From NCBI GenBank assembly GCA_019323015.1, contig JAHWHY010000009.1:1-62236 (forward strand): 62,236 nt of DNA. Direction: 5' to 3'. The position numbers and the translations under genes were made by a program. Below the pieces are notes generated by a model. That model did not search any database. It had not been told where the DNA came from and worked only from the letters and a program-made list of their open reading frames with translations. Each line of letters opens with the position of its first letter. Position 1 is the stretch's first letter. Source of the stretch: Candidatus Woesearchaeota archaeon. Its GTDB lineage: Archaea; Nanobdellota; Nanobdellia; Woesearchaeales; ARS49. Positions 8,524 through 17,675 of the stretch are shown here, in pieces.

Positions 8524-9579
8524 TTAGTAGGCCAACTTAAATCTCAGCAAAGCAGCAATGCCTCCCAGACCATCTAATTTCTTGCCACCAGAATGCTCTA
8601 TAGAAATAATATGAACCTTTGCCTTGCTTTTATCAGCAAGCTTCATCAGCTTATCCAGCTTCTCAAACTTGTCTTCTTCCCTTAATTTCATTATCAAGGC
8701 ATCTGTCACAAGAAGATCCTGCACAGCACCTGCAGTAACCGCCTCTTCAACCTCTTTCATACCATAAGCAGCATTGCCCTGCTTTGAAATTTCTGCGAGA
8801 ACTTTTTCAACAAGAACCATCTCCTCACTAACCTGCTCTTGTTTCAGGGCTTTCTGAACCTCCCCCCTCTTAAGAACCTCACTGATAGCAGACTCATCAG
8901 CAGAAGAGCATGTTGCCTGAATGATCTTGCTTTTCAAATCCTGATTCTGCAAAACCTTAAGCAATTCTTCTTTCCAAAAAGCAGGACTTGCCAAAATTAT
9001 CTTATCTAATTTGTAACGCACATCATACTCTTCTAATTGCTTGATAATTTCAGCATAAAAAGTAGACTTAACAGGAGCATCAGCTCCTTTCTTTGCAACC
9101 TCTCCATGAATGTTGGCCAGCAATTCATAACCAGCACGCTTCATCAAAGCAAAAAAAGCATCCTCCCTGTCAAAAACACAAATCAAAATCTTTAGCGCTC
9201 TTGCTTCTGCAGCCTCTTTTAATCTCTTGACCTGGTAAGCAGGCCATTCCTCTTTTAAAATTGTGATTATTGTGCCTTCCTCAACATTAAATGTATGATG
9301 ACTGCCTTTTTGCACGTCCTCTGGCCCCTCAAGAATTGTCCCAAGAATTCTAAGCCTTGCAGTTGTCTTAGAGAACTCCACCTTCTCAACTTTCAAAGCA
9401 ATAAAAACAGACTTTCTTACGGCCTCTTTCTCAGTAGAACCAACCTTTATCTTACGAAGAGTCTTGCCTTTAACAACATCTCCGGCATCAATAACTTGAC
9501 TCAGATACCAAAGATCATCAAGTGTTTCAATCTTTACTTTTGCTTCACCTTTCTTGAAATTTGAGCTAATTATCTTCAT
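8524..9579 (-). CDS. pelA: mRNA surveillance protein pelota (aDom34)
   Basis: 351 residues, full length for archaeal pelota. It has the N-terminal Sm-like domain (MKIISSNFKKGEAKVKIETL, LWYLSQVIDAGDVVKGKTLR), a central eRF1 domain 2-like region (ICVFDREDAFFALM) and a C-terminal eRF1 domain 3-like region (TDALIMKLREED, HIISIEHSGGKKLDGLGGIAALLRF). Pelota works with aEF1alpha and ABCE1 to split ribosomes stalled on mRNA. The start is the ATG at 9579. Confidence 0.96.
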   Translation of the reverse strand: MKIISSNFKKGEAKVKIETLDDLWYLSQVIDAGDVVKGKTLRKIKVGSTEKEAVRKSVFIALKVEKVEFSKTTARLRILGTILEGPEDVQKGSHHTFNVEEGTIITILKEEWPAYQVKRLKEAAEARALKILICVFDREDAFFALMKRAGYELLANIHGEVAKKGADAPVKSTFYAEIIKQLEEYDVRYKLDKIILASPAFWKEELLKVLQNQDLKSKIIQATCSSADESAISEVLKRGEVQKALKQEQVSEEMVLVEKVLAEISKQGNAAYGMKEVEEAVTAGAVQDLLVTDALIMKLREEDKFEKLDKLMKLADKSKAKVHIISIEHSGGKKLDGLGGIAALLRFKLAY

Positions 9580-9633
9580 GATGTGTTTAAAAACGCTTTA
9601 GCATTTAAAATTTGCCTTCTGAAAAGAAAAACA

Positions 9634-9641
9634 TTTATATA
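9634..9641 (+). promoter_or_regulatory. TATA box for the surface-protein block
   Basis: TTTATATA, about 48-55 nt upstream of the ATG at 9689. The predicted start site near 9664 leaves a ~25-nt leader carrying GGGTGATT as Shine-Dalgarno. Confidence 0.5.
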
Positions 9642-9688
9642 TACTCTTGTTAGTAATAATATAAAAAAAACAAAAAAAGGGTGATTAG

Positions 9689-10849
9689 ATGAAAAAACGA
9701 GCCCAACAAACAAGTGCAACTGCTGCAACGCTCATTGGCATCATTACCATACTGCTTATCTTTTACATATTATTTTTACCGCCTGCAGAAAGACAGGCAC
9801 TTCTCTCTGATGAAAACCTGTCTGAAACAGGAGAAGTCATAAAAAAACAAGCACTTCTACAGGCACCAATAGGATTGCTTGATTATGTCGGGGAGAATGA
9901 ATTTGATCATTACCTGCCGAATCTTTACTTGTACGAATCACGCACTGCAGAAATTCTGGCAGACATAAACCGGTTTGAACTCAAAAAAACAATATACAAA
10001 ACAGACAGAAAAGAACACACATTCAAGATATCAGACCCTGCAAACACACAAAATGTTTTCCTGAGCATAACAACACCAAAGCACGAAGGCATACTAAACG
10101 TAGAATTCAACGGGCTGGACTTATTTGAAGGCGAAATAAGGCAAACAAATCCTCCGCCAATACCAATCAAAACAGACTATCTGCAAGAAACAAACACGAT
10201 TGCATTCCAGCTAGAAGGATTTGGCATACCAACAAGAGAATATGAATTTACTGAAGCAAAAATAATAGGAGACGTGCTTGACGTAAGCAGGCTTGCAGGA
10301 AAAAGCACAATACCAATAGGAAACGCAGAATACAATAATCTAGACAGGGCATGGATAGACTTCTACCCATTATGCGACCAGTTTAATGTCGGCGTAATGG
10401 ACATACTATTAAACAACCGAAAAATATTCTCAGGAGTACCAGAGTGCGAGAGCCTAAACAGAAAAGACATATACAAAGAAGATTTAATGCCGGGAAAAAA
10501 TGAAATAGAAATAATATTATCATCTGGAAGCGCGTCAGTAGAACAGATAAGAATCAAGACCCTGCTTGGTGAGACCAGAAGCTTCATGGATTACTTCAAT
10601 GTAAACAGCAAAATGTATGACCAAATATTCCGCGGAATGAGAGACGTAATGCTATCTGTTAAATTCGTAGATGACAACAGACTAAAAAACGCAAGGCTAA
10701 ACATCAACGGACGGCTGTACATGATAGACCAAAGAACACCGAATTACAAAGTAGACATAACAGATGACATAGAGGAAGGAAACAACTACATAGAATTAAC
10801 ACCGCTGACAGAACTCAACATCATAAAACTAGAAATTACCACGGATTGA
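9689..10849 (+). CDS. Single-pass membrane-anchored beta-rich surface protein
   Basis: 386 residues, family not recognised. One membrane segment at about 14-32 (ATLIGIITILLIFYILFL) is followed by PPAERQALLSD and then an all-beta extracellular part with repeated sandwich-like strands ending in N-x-I-E-L/I patterns (KNEIEIILSS, NNYIELTPL). No enzyme motif is visible. It is the first gene of a plus-strand block with the five-pass protein 1 nt downstream and three lipoproteins after it. Most likely it is a structural or adhesive component exposed outside the cell (inference). Confidence 0.8.
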   Translation: MKKRAQQTSATAATLIGIITILLIFYILFLPPAERQALLSDENLSETGEVIKKQALLQAPIGLLDYVGENEFDHYLPNLYLYESRTAEILADINRFELKKTIYKTDRKEHTFKISDPANTQNVFLSITTPKHEGILNVEFNGLDLFEGEIRQTNPPPIPIKTDYLQETNTIAFQLEGFGIPTREYEFTEAKIIGDVLDVSRLAGKSTIPIGNAEYNNLDRAWIDFYPLCDQFNVGVMDILLNNRKIFSGVPECESLNRKDIYKEDLMPGKNEIEIILSSGSASVEQIRIKTLLGETRSFMDYFNVNSKMYDQIFRGMRDVMLSVKFVDDNRLKNARLNINGRLYMIDQRTPNYKVDITDDIEEGNNYIELTPLTELNIIKLEITTD

Positions 10850-10850
10850 A

Positions 10851-12431
10851 ATGGCGCTATTAGACAAGTTCAAGATAGAAGTTTTAGAAAAAAAAGAAGA
10901 AAGAAAAGGTCCTGGGACACGAACAGAAAAAGCAGGAGGCTTGGCCTGGCTTCTTCTGGTATTTATAATACAGTGGATAGATGTTTTTGTAAGATACCGC
11001 GGAGGAACAACAAATTTCTACATGTGGACCGTGTTCTTTGTAATCTACGCAATCATAGCACTTAGATTCCAGAGAAAATTCGGGGATAAGTACTGGATAA
11101 TTGTAATATATTTCTTGACTGCATTCTTTCTTCCCTTCCTATATCCAAGAGTGCTTCCATACTTGGGAGGCTCTGTAGGAGCAATGATCATAACATTCAA
11201 CCCATTATGGGTGATATATCTTTTAATACTGCACTCAGAATATTATCCAAGACTAAGCTTTGTATACATGGTATTCTGGATTGCCTTGCTTACTTTTTCA
11301 TTCATGCCACAGGTACAGGTTTATGCACAGGAACAAGGATACTCTTCTGCAATGTATTCTCCTGCAATAGCAGTAAGATACATGGCGCGAACTATTGCAA
11401 CTGCATGGGATGCAATGTGGAGAGGATTAGAAACAATACAAGTAGAAGTCGCAAAGGAAACAAAAAGAACAAAAAAAGTTTTGGCAGGGGACTATTATAC
11501 AGGCAAAGTAGATGAAAGCACGGAAAAACCATTGGGGGTATTCCTGCAGCCGCTAAAATCAACACAGCAAACCTTTACAGCAGGCAAGCCTGCAACAGTA
11601 TACACAACATTAAAAGCAGAGACAATAGCAGAACCACTAAACATAAAATTAACATGCACTGCAGACAAGATTCCGGCAGACAGAATAATACCGCAGCCAG
11701 CATTCAAGGTTTCTACAAGCGAAGAGCAGTCAATTGACTGCATATTTGAAAATCTACAGCCAAAAAACTATAATTTCCAGATAACCGCAGACTTTGACTT
11801 TACAACAAGATCATACCAACTAGTGTATACCATGAACAAAGAAAAAGCCAGACAAGCACTGAAAGACATTGCAGAAGGCGTGCCTGGCACAGTTGACCCG
11901 CTTTCAATATTCCCAGAAAGAAATCCCGCAACAAAATACACCTCAGGACCAGTAATGATAGGAATAGGCGGAGACATCGGCACAGGAAAACAGCCATACG
12001 GAGTAACAGATCCTGCATCAGGCGACAGCAGAGGACCGACAATAGGGGTAACAATAGACAATGTATGGACAGGCAAACTTAAAAAAATATATTACATCAT
12101 ACTCATAACACCAAAGGGCGTTGAAGTAGAAGACATAAACGGCATGCCTGCAGTCCAAATAGAATCCTGCGAAGACCTTCCCACAGAAGAAGACCAGAAA
12201 AGATGCGATGATGAAGTTGACAACCTGTACTATGTACCGCAAAAAGAGATTGACAGGGTAAACAAAGAAAAAGACATATTCGCATATACTTTCCGAGCAC
12301 ACACAACAGTAACAGATTATGACCTACTGGTTGGAGCAGAGCCACTGCAGAAAAACTTCAAAGCCACAGTAAAATACGATTACAGTTATTCAACAAAACG
12401 CGCAATAACAGTAGCAAAAACTAAAACATGA
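10851..12431 (+). CDS. Five-pass membrane protein with extracellular beta domain
   Basis: 526 residues, not recognised. Hydrophobic segments fall at about 30-48, 54-70, 78-100, 107-128 and 134-152. A long beta-rich region from ~210 to the end follows, with strand patterns such as TFTAGKPATVYTTLKAE, two cysteine pairs (LTCTAD...IDCIFEN; ESCED...QKRCDD) and a Gly-rich stretch (MIGIGGDIGTGKQPYG). An odd number of segments would put the N-terminus inside and the beta region outside. The ATGA overlap with the next lipoprotein gene shows coupled translation, so these products probably act together. Confidence 0.8.
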   Translation: MALLDKFKIEVLEKKEERKGPGTRTEKAGGLAWLLLVFIIQWIDVFVRYRGGTTNFYMWTVFFVIYAIIALRFQRKFGDKYWIIVIYFLTAFFLPFLYPRVLPYLGGSVGAMIITFNPLWVIYLLILHSEYYPRLSFVYMVFWIALLTFSFMPQVQVYAQEQGYSSAMYSPAIAVRYMARTIATAWDAMWRGLETIQVEVAKETKRTKKVLAGDYYTGKVDESTEKPLGVFLQPLKSTQQTFTAGKPATVYTTLKAETIAEPLNIKLTCTADKIPADRIIPQPAFKVSTSEEQSIDCIFENLQPKNYNFQITADFDFTTRSYQLVYTMNKEKARQALKDIAEGVPGTVDPLSIFPERNPATKYTSGPVMIGIGGDIGTGKQPYGVTDPASGDSRGPTIGVTIDNVWTGKLKKIYYIILITPKGVEVEDINGMPAVQIESCEDLPTEEDQKRCDDEVDNLYYVPQKEIDRVNKEKDIFAYTFRAHTTVTDYDLLVGAEPLQKNFKATVKYDYSYSTKRAITVAKTKT

Positions 12432-13345
12432 AGAAAATAATCTTTTGCCTTATAATAGCATTATTCTTAACTAGCTGCGGGCTTGTACAGCAAAAAAAAG
12501 AAGAAATCAAGATTCCTGGTGTGCACGAAGGAACAAAAGGCATTGTCCTTGAATTCCTCACAAATTCTCCTCCTGCAGAGATTTATGAAGAAAGAGTATT
12601 TCAGATACTGGTAGATGTACAAAATAAAGGAGCCGCAGATGTAAGCAACGGAATGCTGGTACTAGGAACAGAAGAACAGCAAATAAGCATTGAAAGTGAA
12701 AAAGATACACGATTTGACCTTGATGGCAAATCAGTATTCAACCCAGAAGGAAGCAAAGACATAAAAGAATTCAGGGCAAAATCAAAACTGCTGATTACAG
12801 GAATAGAGTCACATGAAACAGCAATAACCGCAACTGCATGCTATCCTTACAAGACAGAAGCAACAGCATTAGTGTGCATAGACACAGACCTTGCAGGAAT
12901 GGTAAAAACAAAGCCCTGCAAAACACAAAGAATAAGCATGGCAGGAGGGCAGGGCGCGCCAGTGGCAATAACATCTGTAGAGCCAAAAATGATGACACAC
13001 GAAGACATAGAAAAAATCCAGCCAGAATTCCTAATAAAAGTACAAAACCTCGGCGCAGGCCAGGCGTTATTGAAAGAAAAAACATACGATGCATGCACAG
13101 GCAAAGCATTAGGATCAGAAACATGGAACAGGGTGCAAGTAAGGGCCACCTTATCAGAAACACCTTTAACCTGCAAGCCAGAAACAGTAAAATTATCAGG
13201 AGATACCACCGTGCTATGTGTATTAGAGCAAGGCATAGAAAAAACAAAAGGCACTTACACAGCACCGCTATCTATAGAAGTTGAATACGGCTACCTGGAC
13301 AGGGCAGTTAAAAAAGTAAATATAAAAAAGCTATCATCAAAATAA
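12428..13345 (+). CDS. Surface lipoprotein, paralogue 1 of 3
   Basis: 305 residues. The signal peptide MKKIIFCLIIALFLTSCG has a lipobox (LTSC, Cys17), so the mature protein is predicted to be lipid-anchored. Two CARDB/Ig-like beta domains are suggested by FQILVDVQNKGAADV near residues 57-71 and EFLIKVQNLGAGQAL near 199-213. Between them is a Cys-containing linker (TACYPYKTEA, VCIDTD, KPCKTQ) and a GGQGAPVAIT turn. The same order of motifs recurs in the two genes that follow. Start codon overlaps the preceding stop (ATGA). Function unknown; presumably a partner of the five-pass protein. Confidence 0.82.
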   Translation: MKKIIFCLIIALFLTSCGLVQQKKEEIKIPGVHEGTKGIVLEFLTNSPPAEIYEERVFQILVDVQNKGAADVSNGMLVLGTEEQQISIESEKDTRFDLDGKSVFNPEGSKDIKEFRAKSKLLITGIESHETAITATACYPYKTEATALVCIDTDLAGMVKTKPCKTQRISMAGGQGAPVAITSVEPKMMTHEDIEKIQPEFLIKVQNLGAGQALLKEKTYDACTGKALGSETWNRVQVRATLSETPLTCKPETVKLSGDTTVLCVLEQGIEKTKGTYTAPLSIEVEYGYLDRAVKKVNIKKLSSK

Positions 13346-13385
13346 TAAAAATATTTAAAAACAAAGCAAACAAACATAAAGAAAA

Positions 13386-14321
13386 ATGAAAAAAACCACA
13401 CTTATTTTACTGATTCTCCTTATTTTACTCAGCTCCTGCACAATGCAGCAAAAAACAAAAGAACAAGTAACGACAACAACATACAGAACAGGAACACAAG
13501 GATTAAGCCTGCAATTCCTCTCATACCTGCCCCCAAGCAGGCTTTTTGACACAGACACATTCAGTGCAGTCGTTGAAATAGAAAACAAAGGAGCATACAC
13601 TGCAGGGGGGCCAGGAGACAAAGTATACTTGTCCGGCTTTGACTCAAGCATAATAACAGGAGTGCTTGAATGGGGAGAAGACATACCTCCAATAGAAGGA
13701 AAAACACAATTTGTCACACAAGGCGGAGTAGACGTGGTGTCTTTCAAAGGAAGCATTGCCCCACTAAAGCCAAGAAACATAGACAAATACCCAGTAAGGC
13801 TTCTTGCAACAGCCTGCTATGAATATGAAACAATAGCAGCAGCACCAATCTGCATCGATCCAGACCCGTATGCGCCAACAACAAGGCCAAAGATTTGCAC
13901 ACCAGCGCCAGCATCCCTTGGAGGAGGGCAAGGAGGGCCTGTAGCTGTCACACAAATAGAAGTAGACCCTGCACCAGGAAGAACACGATTCAAGATACAC
14001 ATACAAAATGTGGGCGGAGGAGAAGTATTCAGGTCAGGCGCAGACTACTTACAAAAATGCAGCCCACACACAGCACCACTAGCATTTGATGAAATAGACT
14101 ATGTTGAATTAAGAGACGTTGCAATAGGGGGAGTATCTATAAAACCAACCTGCAAACCACTAGACAGCAACCACATAAGACTAACAAACGGCCAAGGAAC
14201 AGCATTCTGCGAGATGATGACAACAGGACAGGACGCATACTCAACACCAATGGTTGTCACACTAAATTATGGATACAGAACCAGCGTATTCAAAGACCTT
14301 GAAATAGTATCTGTTTATTAA
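13386..14321 (+). CDS. Surface lipoprotein, paralogue 2 of 3
   Basis: 311 residues. Lipobox LSSC within MKKTTLILLILLILLSSCT (Cys18). It repeats the motif order of its neighbours: GTQGLSLQFL after the signal, FSAVVEIENKGAYTAGG, ATACYEYETIA, ICIDPD, GGGQGGPVAVT, and RFKIHIQNVGGGEVF in the second domain. A TATA-like TATTTAAAAA lies in the 40-nt gap before it, so it may also have its own promoter. Two inverted repeats follow its stop. Confidence 0.82.
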   Translation: MKKTTLILLILLILLSSCTMQQKTKEQVTTTTYRTGTQGLSLQFLSYLPPSRLFDTDTFSAVVEIENKGAYTAGGPGDKVYLSGFDSSIITGVLEWGEDIPPIEGKTQFVTQGGVDVVSFKGSIAPLKPRNIDKYPVRLLATACYEYETIAAAPICIDPDPYAPTTRPKICTPAPASLGGGQGGPVAVTQIEVDPAPGRTRFKIHIQNVGGGEVFRSGADYLQKCSPHTAPLAFDEIDYVELRDVAIGGVSIKPTCKPLDSNHIRLTNGQGTAFCEMMTTGQDAYSTPMVVTLNYGYRTSVFKDLEIVSVY

Positions 14322-14335
14322 GTATCAAGCGAAAA

Positions 14336-14386
14336 TTGGAAATACGCGACATTTCCAAATTCGTTAAAAAAAATCTTTTTTAACGA
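14336..14386 (+). terminator. Two successive hairpins between lipoprotein genes 2 and 3
   Basis: Hairpin A pairs TTGGAAAT (14336-14343) with ATTTCCAA (14351-14358) across a 7-nt loop. Hairpin B pairs TCGTTAAAAAA (14361-14371) with TTTTTTAACGA (14376-14386), a perfect 11-bp stem with a 4-nt loop. A TATA-like TTTATATAA follows directly (14390-14398) and would serve lipoprotein 3. The pair could end the upstream transcript or act as an operator for the next gene. Confidence 0.5.
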
Positions 14387-14442
14387 AAAATTTATATAAT
14401 CTACTGCCAGAAGAATTCTATATCACACAAGAGGATGATAAA

Positions 14443-15384
14443 ATGAAAAAAAGCTTTTTTGTAATAATTGCAGTAATGATTTTCTTAATGGGTTGCACAG
14501 GAGAAGGAGAACAAATAGAAATAACATCCCCATTTATAGGAGGAACAACAGGAGTCGTGGCAGACTTTGTTGACTTAAGGCCAGAGATATTTGACGGCGG
14601 CAGAGACCCCTTTGACATTGTAATAAAACTAGAAAACACAGGAGAAGCAGAGGTAGCAAAAGATAGTGTTCGAGTGAAACTTTCTGGAATAAACCCTGCA
14701 GAATTCAACAAACTAGAAGAAGACCTGACAGCAAGCCCTAATGACGATTTAATTGCAAAAATGAAAGACAGCGCAGGAAATATCATACCAGGGGCACCTG
14801 TTTTCATAGAGTTCACGGAACTAAACCACGTATCACCAATAACCGGAGGACAGATAGACCTTCCTTTAAGAGCAGACATCTGCTATTTATACAACACAAA
14901 AGCAGCAAGCAAGATATGTGTTCGCGAGAACATACTGAATCCTTCACCAGAAGGAATCTGTGAAATAACAGAATCAAAACCAATATTTAATTCAGGAGCA
15001 CCAATACAATTTGCAGACTTCAAAGAGAGTGCTCGATCAAGAGACAAGATAGGATTCAGCTTTGTTGTAAGAAACGCAGGAACAGGAGACGTATACGGAA
15101 AAAATACACTATGCTCAAAAGATGAAAGAAAAAACAAGGATGCAGTATTTATCAGGGTCGACAGCAACTTACCAGGACTAAGCTGCACAGGATTGGAATC
15201 AAAAGGCAGAACAGCAGAAGGATATGTAACATTATTCAGCGGAAGCAAAATAGTAACATGCACGCAAACAATAGCAACAAGAACAGACTATGAACAGCTA
15301 GTCACACTAGAAGCAGAATATGACTACGAAGAATTCAAACAAACTTCAATAACAGTAAAAAGCTCTGGAGAAACTTCAGAGTAA
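14443..15384 (+). CDS. Surface lipoprotein, paralogue 3 of 3
   Basis: 313 residues. Lipobox LMGC in MKKSFFVIIAVMIFLMGCTG (Cys18). Same architecture as the two upstream genes: GTTGVVADFVDLRP, DIVIKLENTGEAEV, ADICYLYNTKAA, ICVREN, then GFSFVVRNAGTGDVYG. It is more diverged and lacks the GGQG turn, having SGAPIQF instead. It has its own TATA box (~14390) and Shine-Dalgarno (GAGGATG), so it can be expressed apart from the first four genes. Confidence 0.82.
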   Translation: MKKSFFVIIAVMIFLMGCTGEGEQIEITSPFIGGTTGVVADFVDLRPEIFDGGRDPFDIVIKLENTGEAEVAKDSVRVKLSGINPAEFNKLEEDLTASPNDDLIAKMKDSAGNIIPGAPVFIEFTELNHVSPITGGQIDLPLRADICYLYNTKAASKICVRENILNPSPEGICEITESKPIFNSGAPIQFADFKESARSRDKIGFSFVVRNAGTGDVYGKNTLCSKDERKNKDAVFIRVDSNLPGLSCTGLESKGRTAEGYVTLFSGSKIVTCTQTIATRTDYEQLVTLEAEYDYEEFKQTSITVKSSGETSE

Positions 15385-15445
15385 ACTTCTTTTTCTATAT
15401 TTTTCTTTCACAATCTTTAAATAGACTCTGGTATTCAAACAAAAT

Positions 15446-16375
15446 ATGCATAAACTTAATTTTTGCAAGTCGTTATGCCTGCCAAAACCATTTCAAGGAT
15501 ATGACTGCTTTGGACTTGACATAATACATGAGTTTCCTGAGGCAGTGCTGGTTCCAATGGCAGGAATTGCAACACCAGCACATATTCTATATGCATCAAG
15601 ACCTGTAATGTATAAAAACGGAGAAGCGCAAATACTTCAGACACAAGAACTGGATTCTAAAAAAAAACTAGATGCCTTATGCAGTGATCCTGAAGCAATA
15701 TTATTAGCACCCGACCATGCACTTGACCTAGACCCAAGAGCAGATATTGTTTTTGAAAACAGAGAAAACAGCATAAAACATGTTATTGAAAGATTATTCA
15801 GTGCAGGATATCAAAGAGTTGCTATATGGGCAAACAACGGAATAGGAAGAGATGCACACGCTGAAGAAGATGGGGTTGTGCGCACTGACGATGGTATTGC
15901 AGCTGAAACAAGACTAAATGGAAAAGTGCAGCCATTTTATCAAAGAGGAATACCAGAGAGCTATCAAAACACAGCACACCAACACATACACATAGCACCA
16001 GTCACAAAAAAAATGTTCTCATTTGATGGTGTCCTGCTGAATGCATTAGAAGCACTGCACGACTGGCAGGAATTCAAAACACTAGAGGAACAAAGAAATA
16101 CTATTCGCGAAAACACTGTAAGAGAACACCTTCCTGGCATGTCCCTGTGTATACTGGACTCAGAACAGGACAAATTAAGCGAGCCGCTGCTTTTCACACA
16201 CTATCCTGCGTCTGCAAATGTATTATTTCCCCAGTATGTAATGTCCGGCCTAATAAGAACCATTATCGTTAACTGCACAAAAAGACATCAAGGACTAGAC
16301 ATGAATAACCCTGAAACAAAAAAAGAACACATACAAGAAACAAAAGAATATTATCAAGAACTTCTTAATTCTTAA
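15446..16375 (+). CDS. Hypothetical cytoplasmic protein
   Basis: 309 residues, not recognised. No signal peptide or membrane segment. The N-terminal third carries several Cys and Pro residues (FCKSLCLPKPF, YDCFGLD), the middle has DPRADIVFENREN and SAGYQRVAIWANNGIGRD, and a His-rich NTAHQHIHIAP segment lies near 170-180, which could bind metal. The end is helical. A TATA box (CTTTAAATAG, ~15416-15425) gives a leaderless mRNA. Its last 11 bases overlap the convergent rfcS stop. Possibly a small-molecule or nucleotide-handling enzyme, but nothing decides it. Confidence 0.7.
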   Translation: MHKLNFCKSLCLPKPFQGYDCFGLDIIHEFPEAVLVPMAGIATPAHILYASRPVMYKNGEAQILQTQELDSKKKLDALCSDPEAILLAPDHALDLDPRADIVFENRENSIKHVIERLFSAGYQRVAIWANNGIGRDAHAEEDGVVRTDDGIAAETRLNGKVQPFYQRGIPESYQNTAHQHIHIAPVTKKMFSFDGVLLNALEALHDWQEFKTLEEQRNTIRENTVREHLPGMSLCILDSEQDKLSEPLLFTHYPASANVLFPQYVMSGLIRTIIVNCTKRHQGLDMNNPETKKEHIQETKEYYQELLNS

Positions 16376-17324
16376 CAGCACAAATCTGTGCAAGTAATGC
16401 CTCTAACTGCAGATATTCATCAGAGCCTTCAACTAACCTGAACTCAATCTCACCACACTTATCAATCAATGCAACTTTCTGCCTCGCGCCAATATCCAAG
16501 TCCCAAACCTCTTTCTGAATCTGCTTAATAACATCCAGGCCTGATAGGCCATAACGAAGCATTATGTCCAGCAGCTGCTTTCTTGCAACAAGAAAGTCGC
16601 CTTTAATCGCAATGTCTAGTAGATCTTTTATTTCCTGCGGCTGCGCAGTTGAAGCCATGGAATAAACAACATCCTGCGTAATATTATCTGTAATAGAAGC
16701 GCAGCTCTGCATCACATTCTCCAGCTTTCTGCAATCACCACCAGAAACCTCAATCAAGGCAAACTTAGCAACCTCATCAAGCTTCAAACTTTCTTTTTGC
16801 CCTATAACATTAACAATCTCCAGCATATGCTCTTTTGCAAGAGGCCTGAAACGAAACATCGCACACCTAGATTGAATAGGATCAATAATCTTTGAAGAAT
16901 AATTACAAGCAAGAATAAACCTGCATGTGGCTGCATAATTCTCCATAGTCCTTCTCAAAGCCTGCTGAGCATCCCTAGTCAAAGCATCACACTCATCAAG
17001 AAAAATAATCTTAAAAGGAACATCACCAATAGCCTTTGTCCTTGCAAAATCCTTAACCTTAACACGAACAACATCAATACCCCGCTCATCAGAGGCATTA
17101 AGCTCAAGAAAATTCTGCCTCCACTCAGAACCAAACATCTGTTTAGCTGTGACTAAAGCAAGAGTGCTCTTACCAATGCCTGCAGGACCTGCAAACAACA
17201 AATGAGGCAGATTCTTCTGCTCAACAAAAGCCTTAACCTTAGAGACAATCTCCTGCTGCCCCTTAATCTCATCAAAACTAGAAGGACGATATTTCTCAGT
17301 CCAGATAACACTCTGATTATTCAA
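16365..17324 (-). CDS. rfcS: Replication factor C small subunit (clamp loader)
   Basis: 319 residues, normal length for RfcS. Motifs: WTEKYRP at the start, Walker A GPAGIGKST, Walker B IIFLDECDALT, the SRC motif in IQSRCAMFRF, and sensor residues in FILACNYSSK. With RfcL it loads PCNA on DNA; no rfcL or pcna is in the window. The only start agreeing with the family N-terminus is a TTG at 17324, preceded by GGGGG about 9 nt upstream and a TATA-like TATTTAAAT near 17367-17375. Confidence 0.95.
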   Translation of the reverse strand: MNNQSVIWTEKYRPSSFDEIKGQQEIVSKVKAFVEQKNLPHLLFAGPAGIGKSTLALVTAKQMFGSEWRQNFLELNASDERGIDVVRVKVKDFARTKAIGDVPFKIIFLDECDALTRDAQQALRRTMENYAATCRFILACNYSSKIIDPIQSRCAMFRFRPLAKEHMLEIVNVIGQKESLKLDEVAKFALIEVSGGDCRKLENVMQSCASITDNITQDVVYSMASTAQPQEIKDLLDIAIKGDFLVARKQLLDIMLRYGLSGLDVIKQIQKEVWDLDIGARQKVALIDKCGEIEFRLVEGSDEYLQLEALLAQICAVKN

Positions 17325-17386
17325 TATAAATTACCCCCTGTAAAAAACACTAGTGCAAACTGATTTAAATAGTTTTGGTTTAGTGC

Positions 17387-17650
17387 TTATAAAATATCTT
17401 CCTCAGAAACAACCATGAAATCACCCATGGCAATAACTGCAGAAAAAGGGACTAACAGCTTTCCTTCTTTGTCTTTTTCAAGCTCCAGCTTTTCAGTGTA
17501 ACTAGTAGGATTCTTGAGTACAAGATTAATCAACTCACCTGATTTAGTCTCAAAAATAACATCCCCCACTTCTCCAAAACGCTTTCCTGCCTTGCTCACT
17601 ACTGTTTTACCGACTATTTTCTTTGAGAATTGTTTATCAGCTTCAGCCAT
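17387..17650 (-). CDS. PRC-barrel domain protein
   Basis: 87 residues forming a single PRC barrel: IVGKTVVSKAGKRFGEVGDV, then ELINLVLKN and LLVPFSAVIAMGDFMVV. Such small archaeal PRC proteins occur in RNA metabolism and cell-division contexts, and the exact partner is not evident here. It lies between the Cas4-like gene (25-nt gap upstream) and rfcS on the same strand. Shine-Dalgarno GGGTGA precedes the ATG. Confidence 0.85.
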   Translation of the reverse strand: MAEADKQFSKKIVGKTVVSKAGKRFGEVGDVIFETKSGELINLVLKNPTSYTEKLELEKDKEGKLLVPFSAVIAMGDFMVVSEEDIL

Positions 17651-17675
17651 AGTTTTTCACCCTCAAACTTTCTTT

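Noticed and set aside
12795..13265. Several long antisense frames across the lipoprotein genes
   Set aside because: Shadow frames caused by A-rich, stop-poor coding on the opposite strand; Leu/Phe-rich products without starts or promoters.
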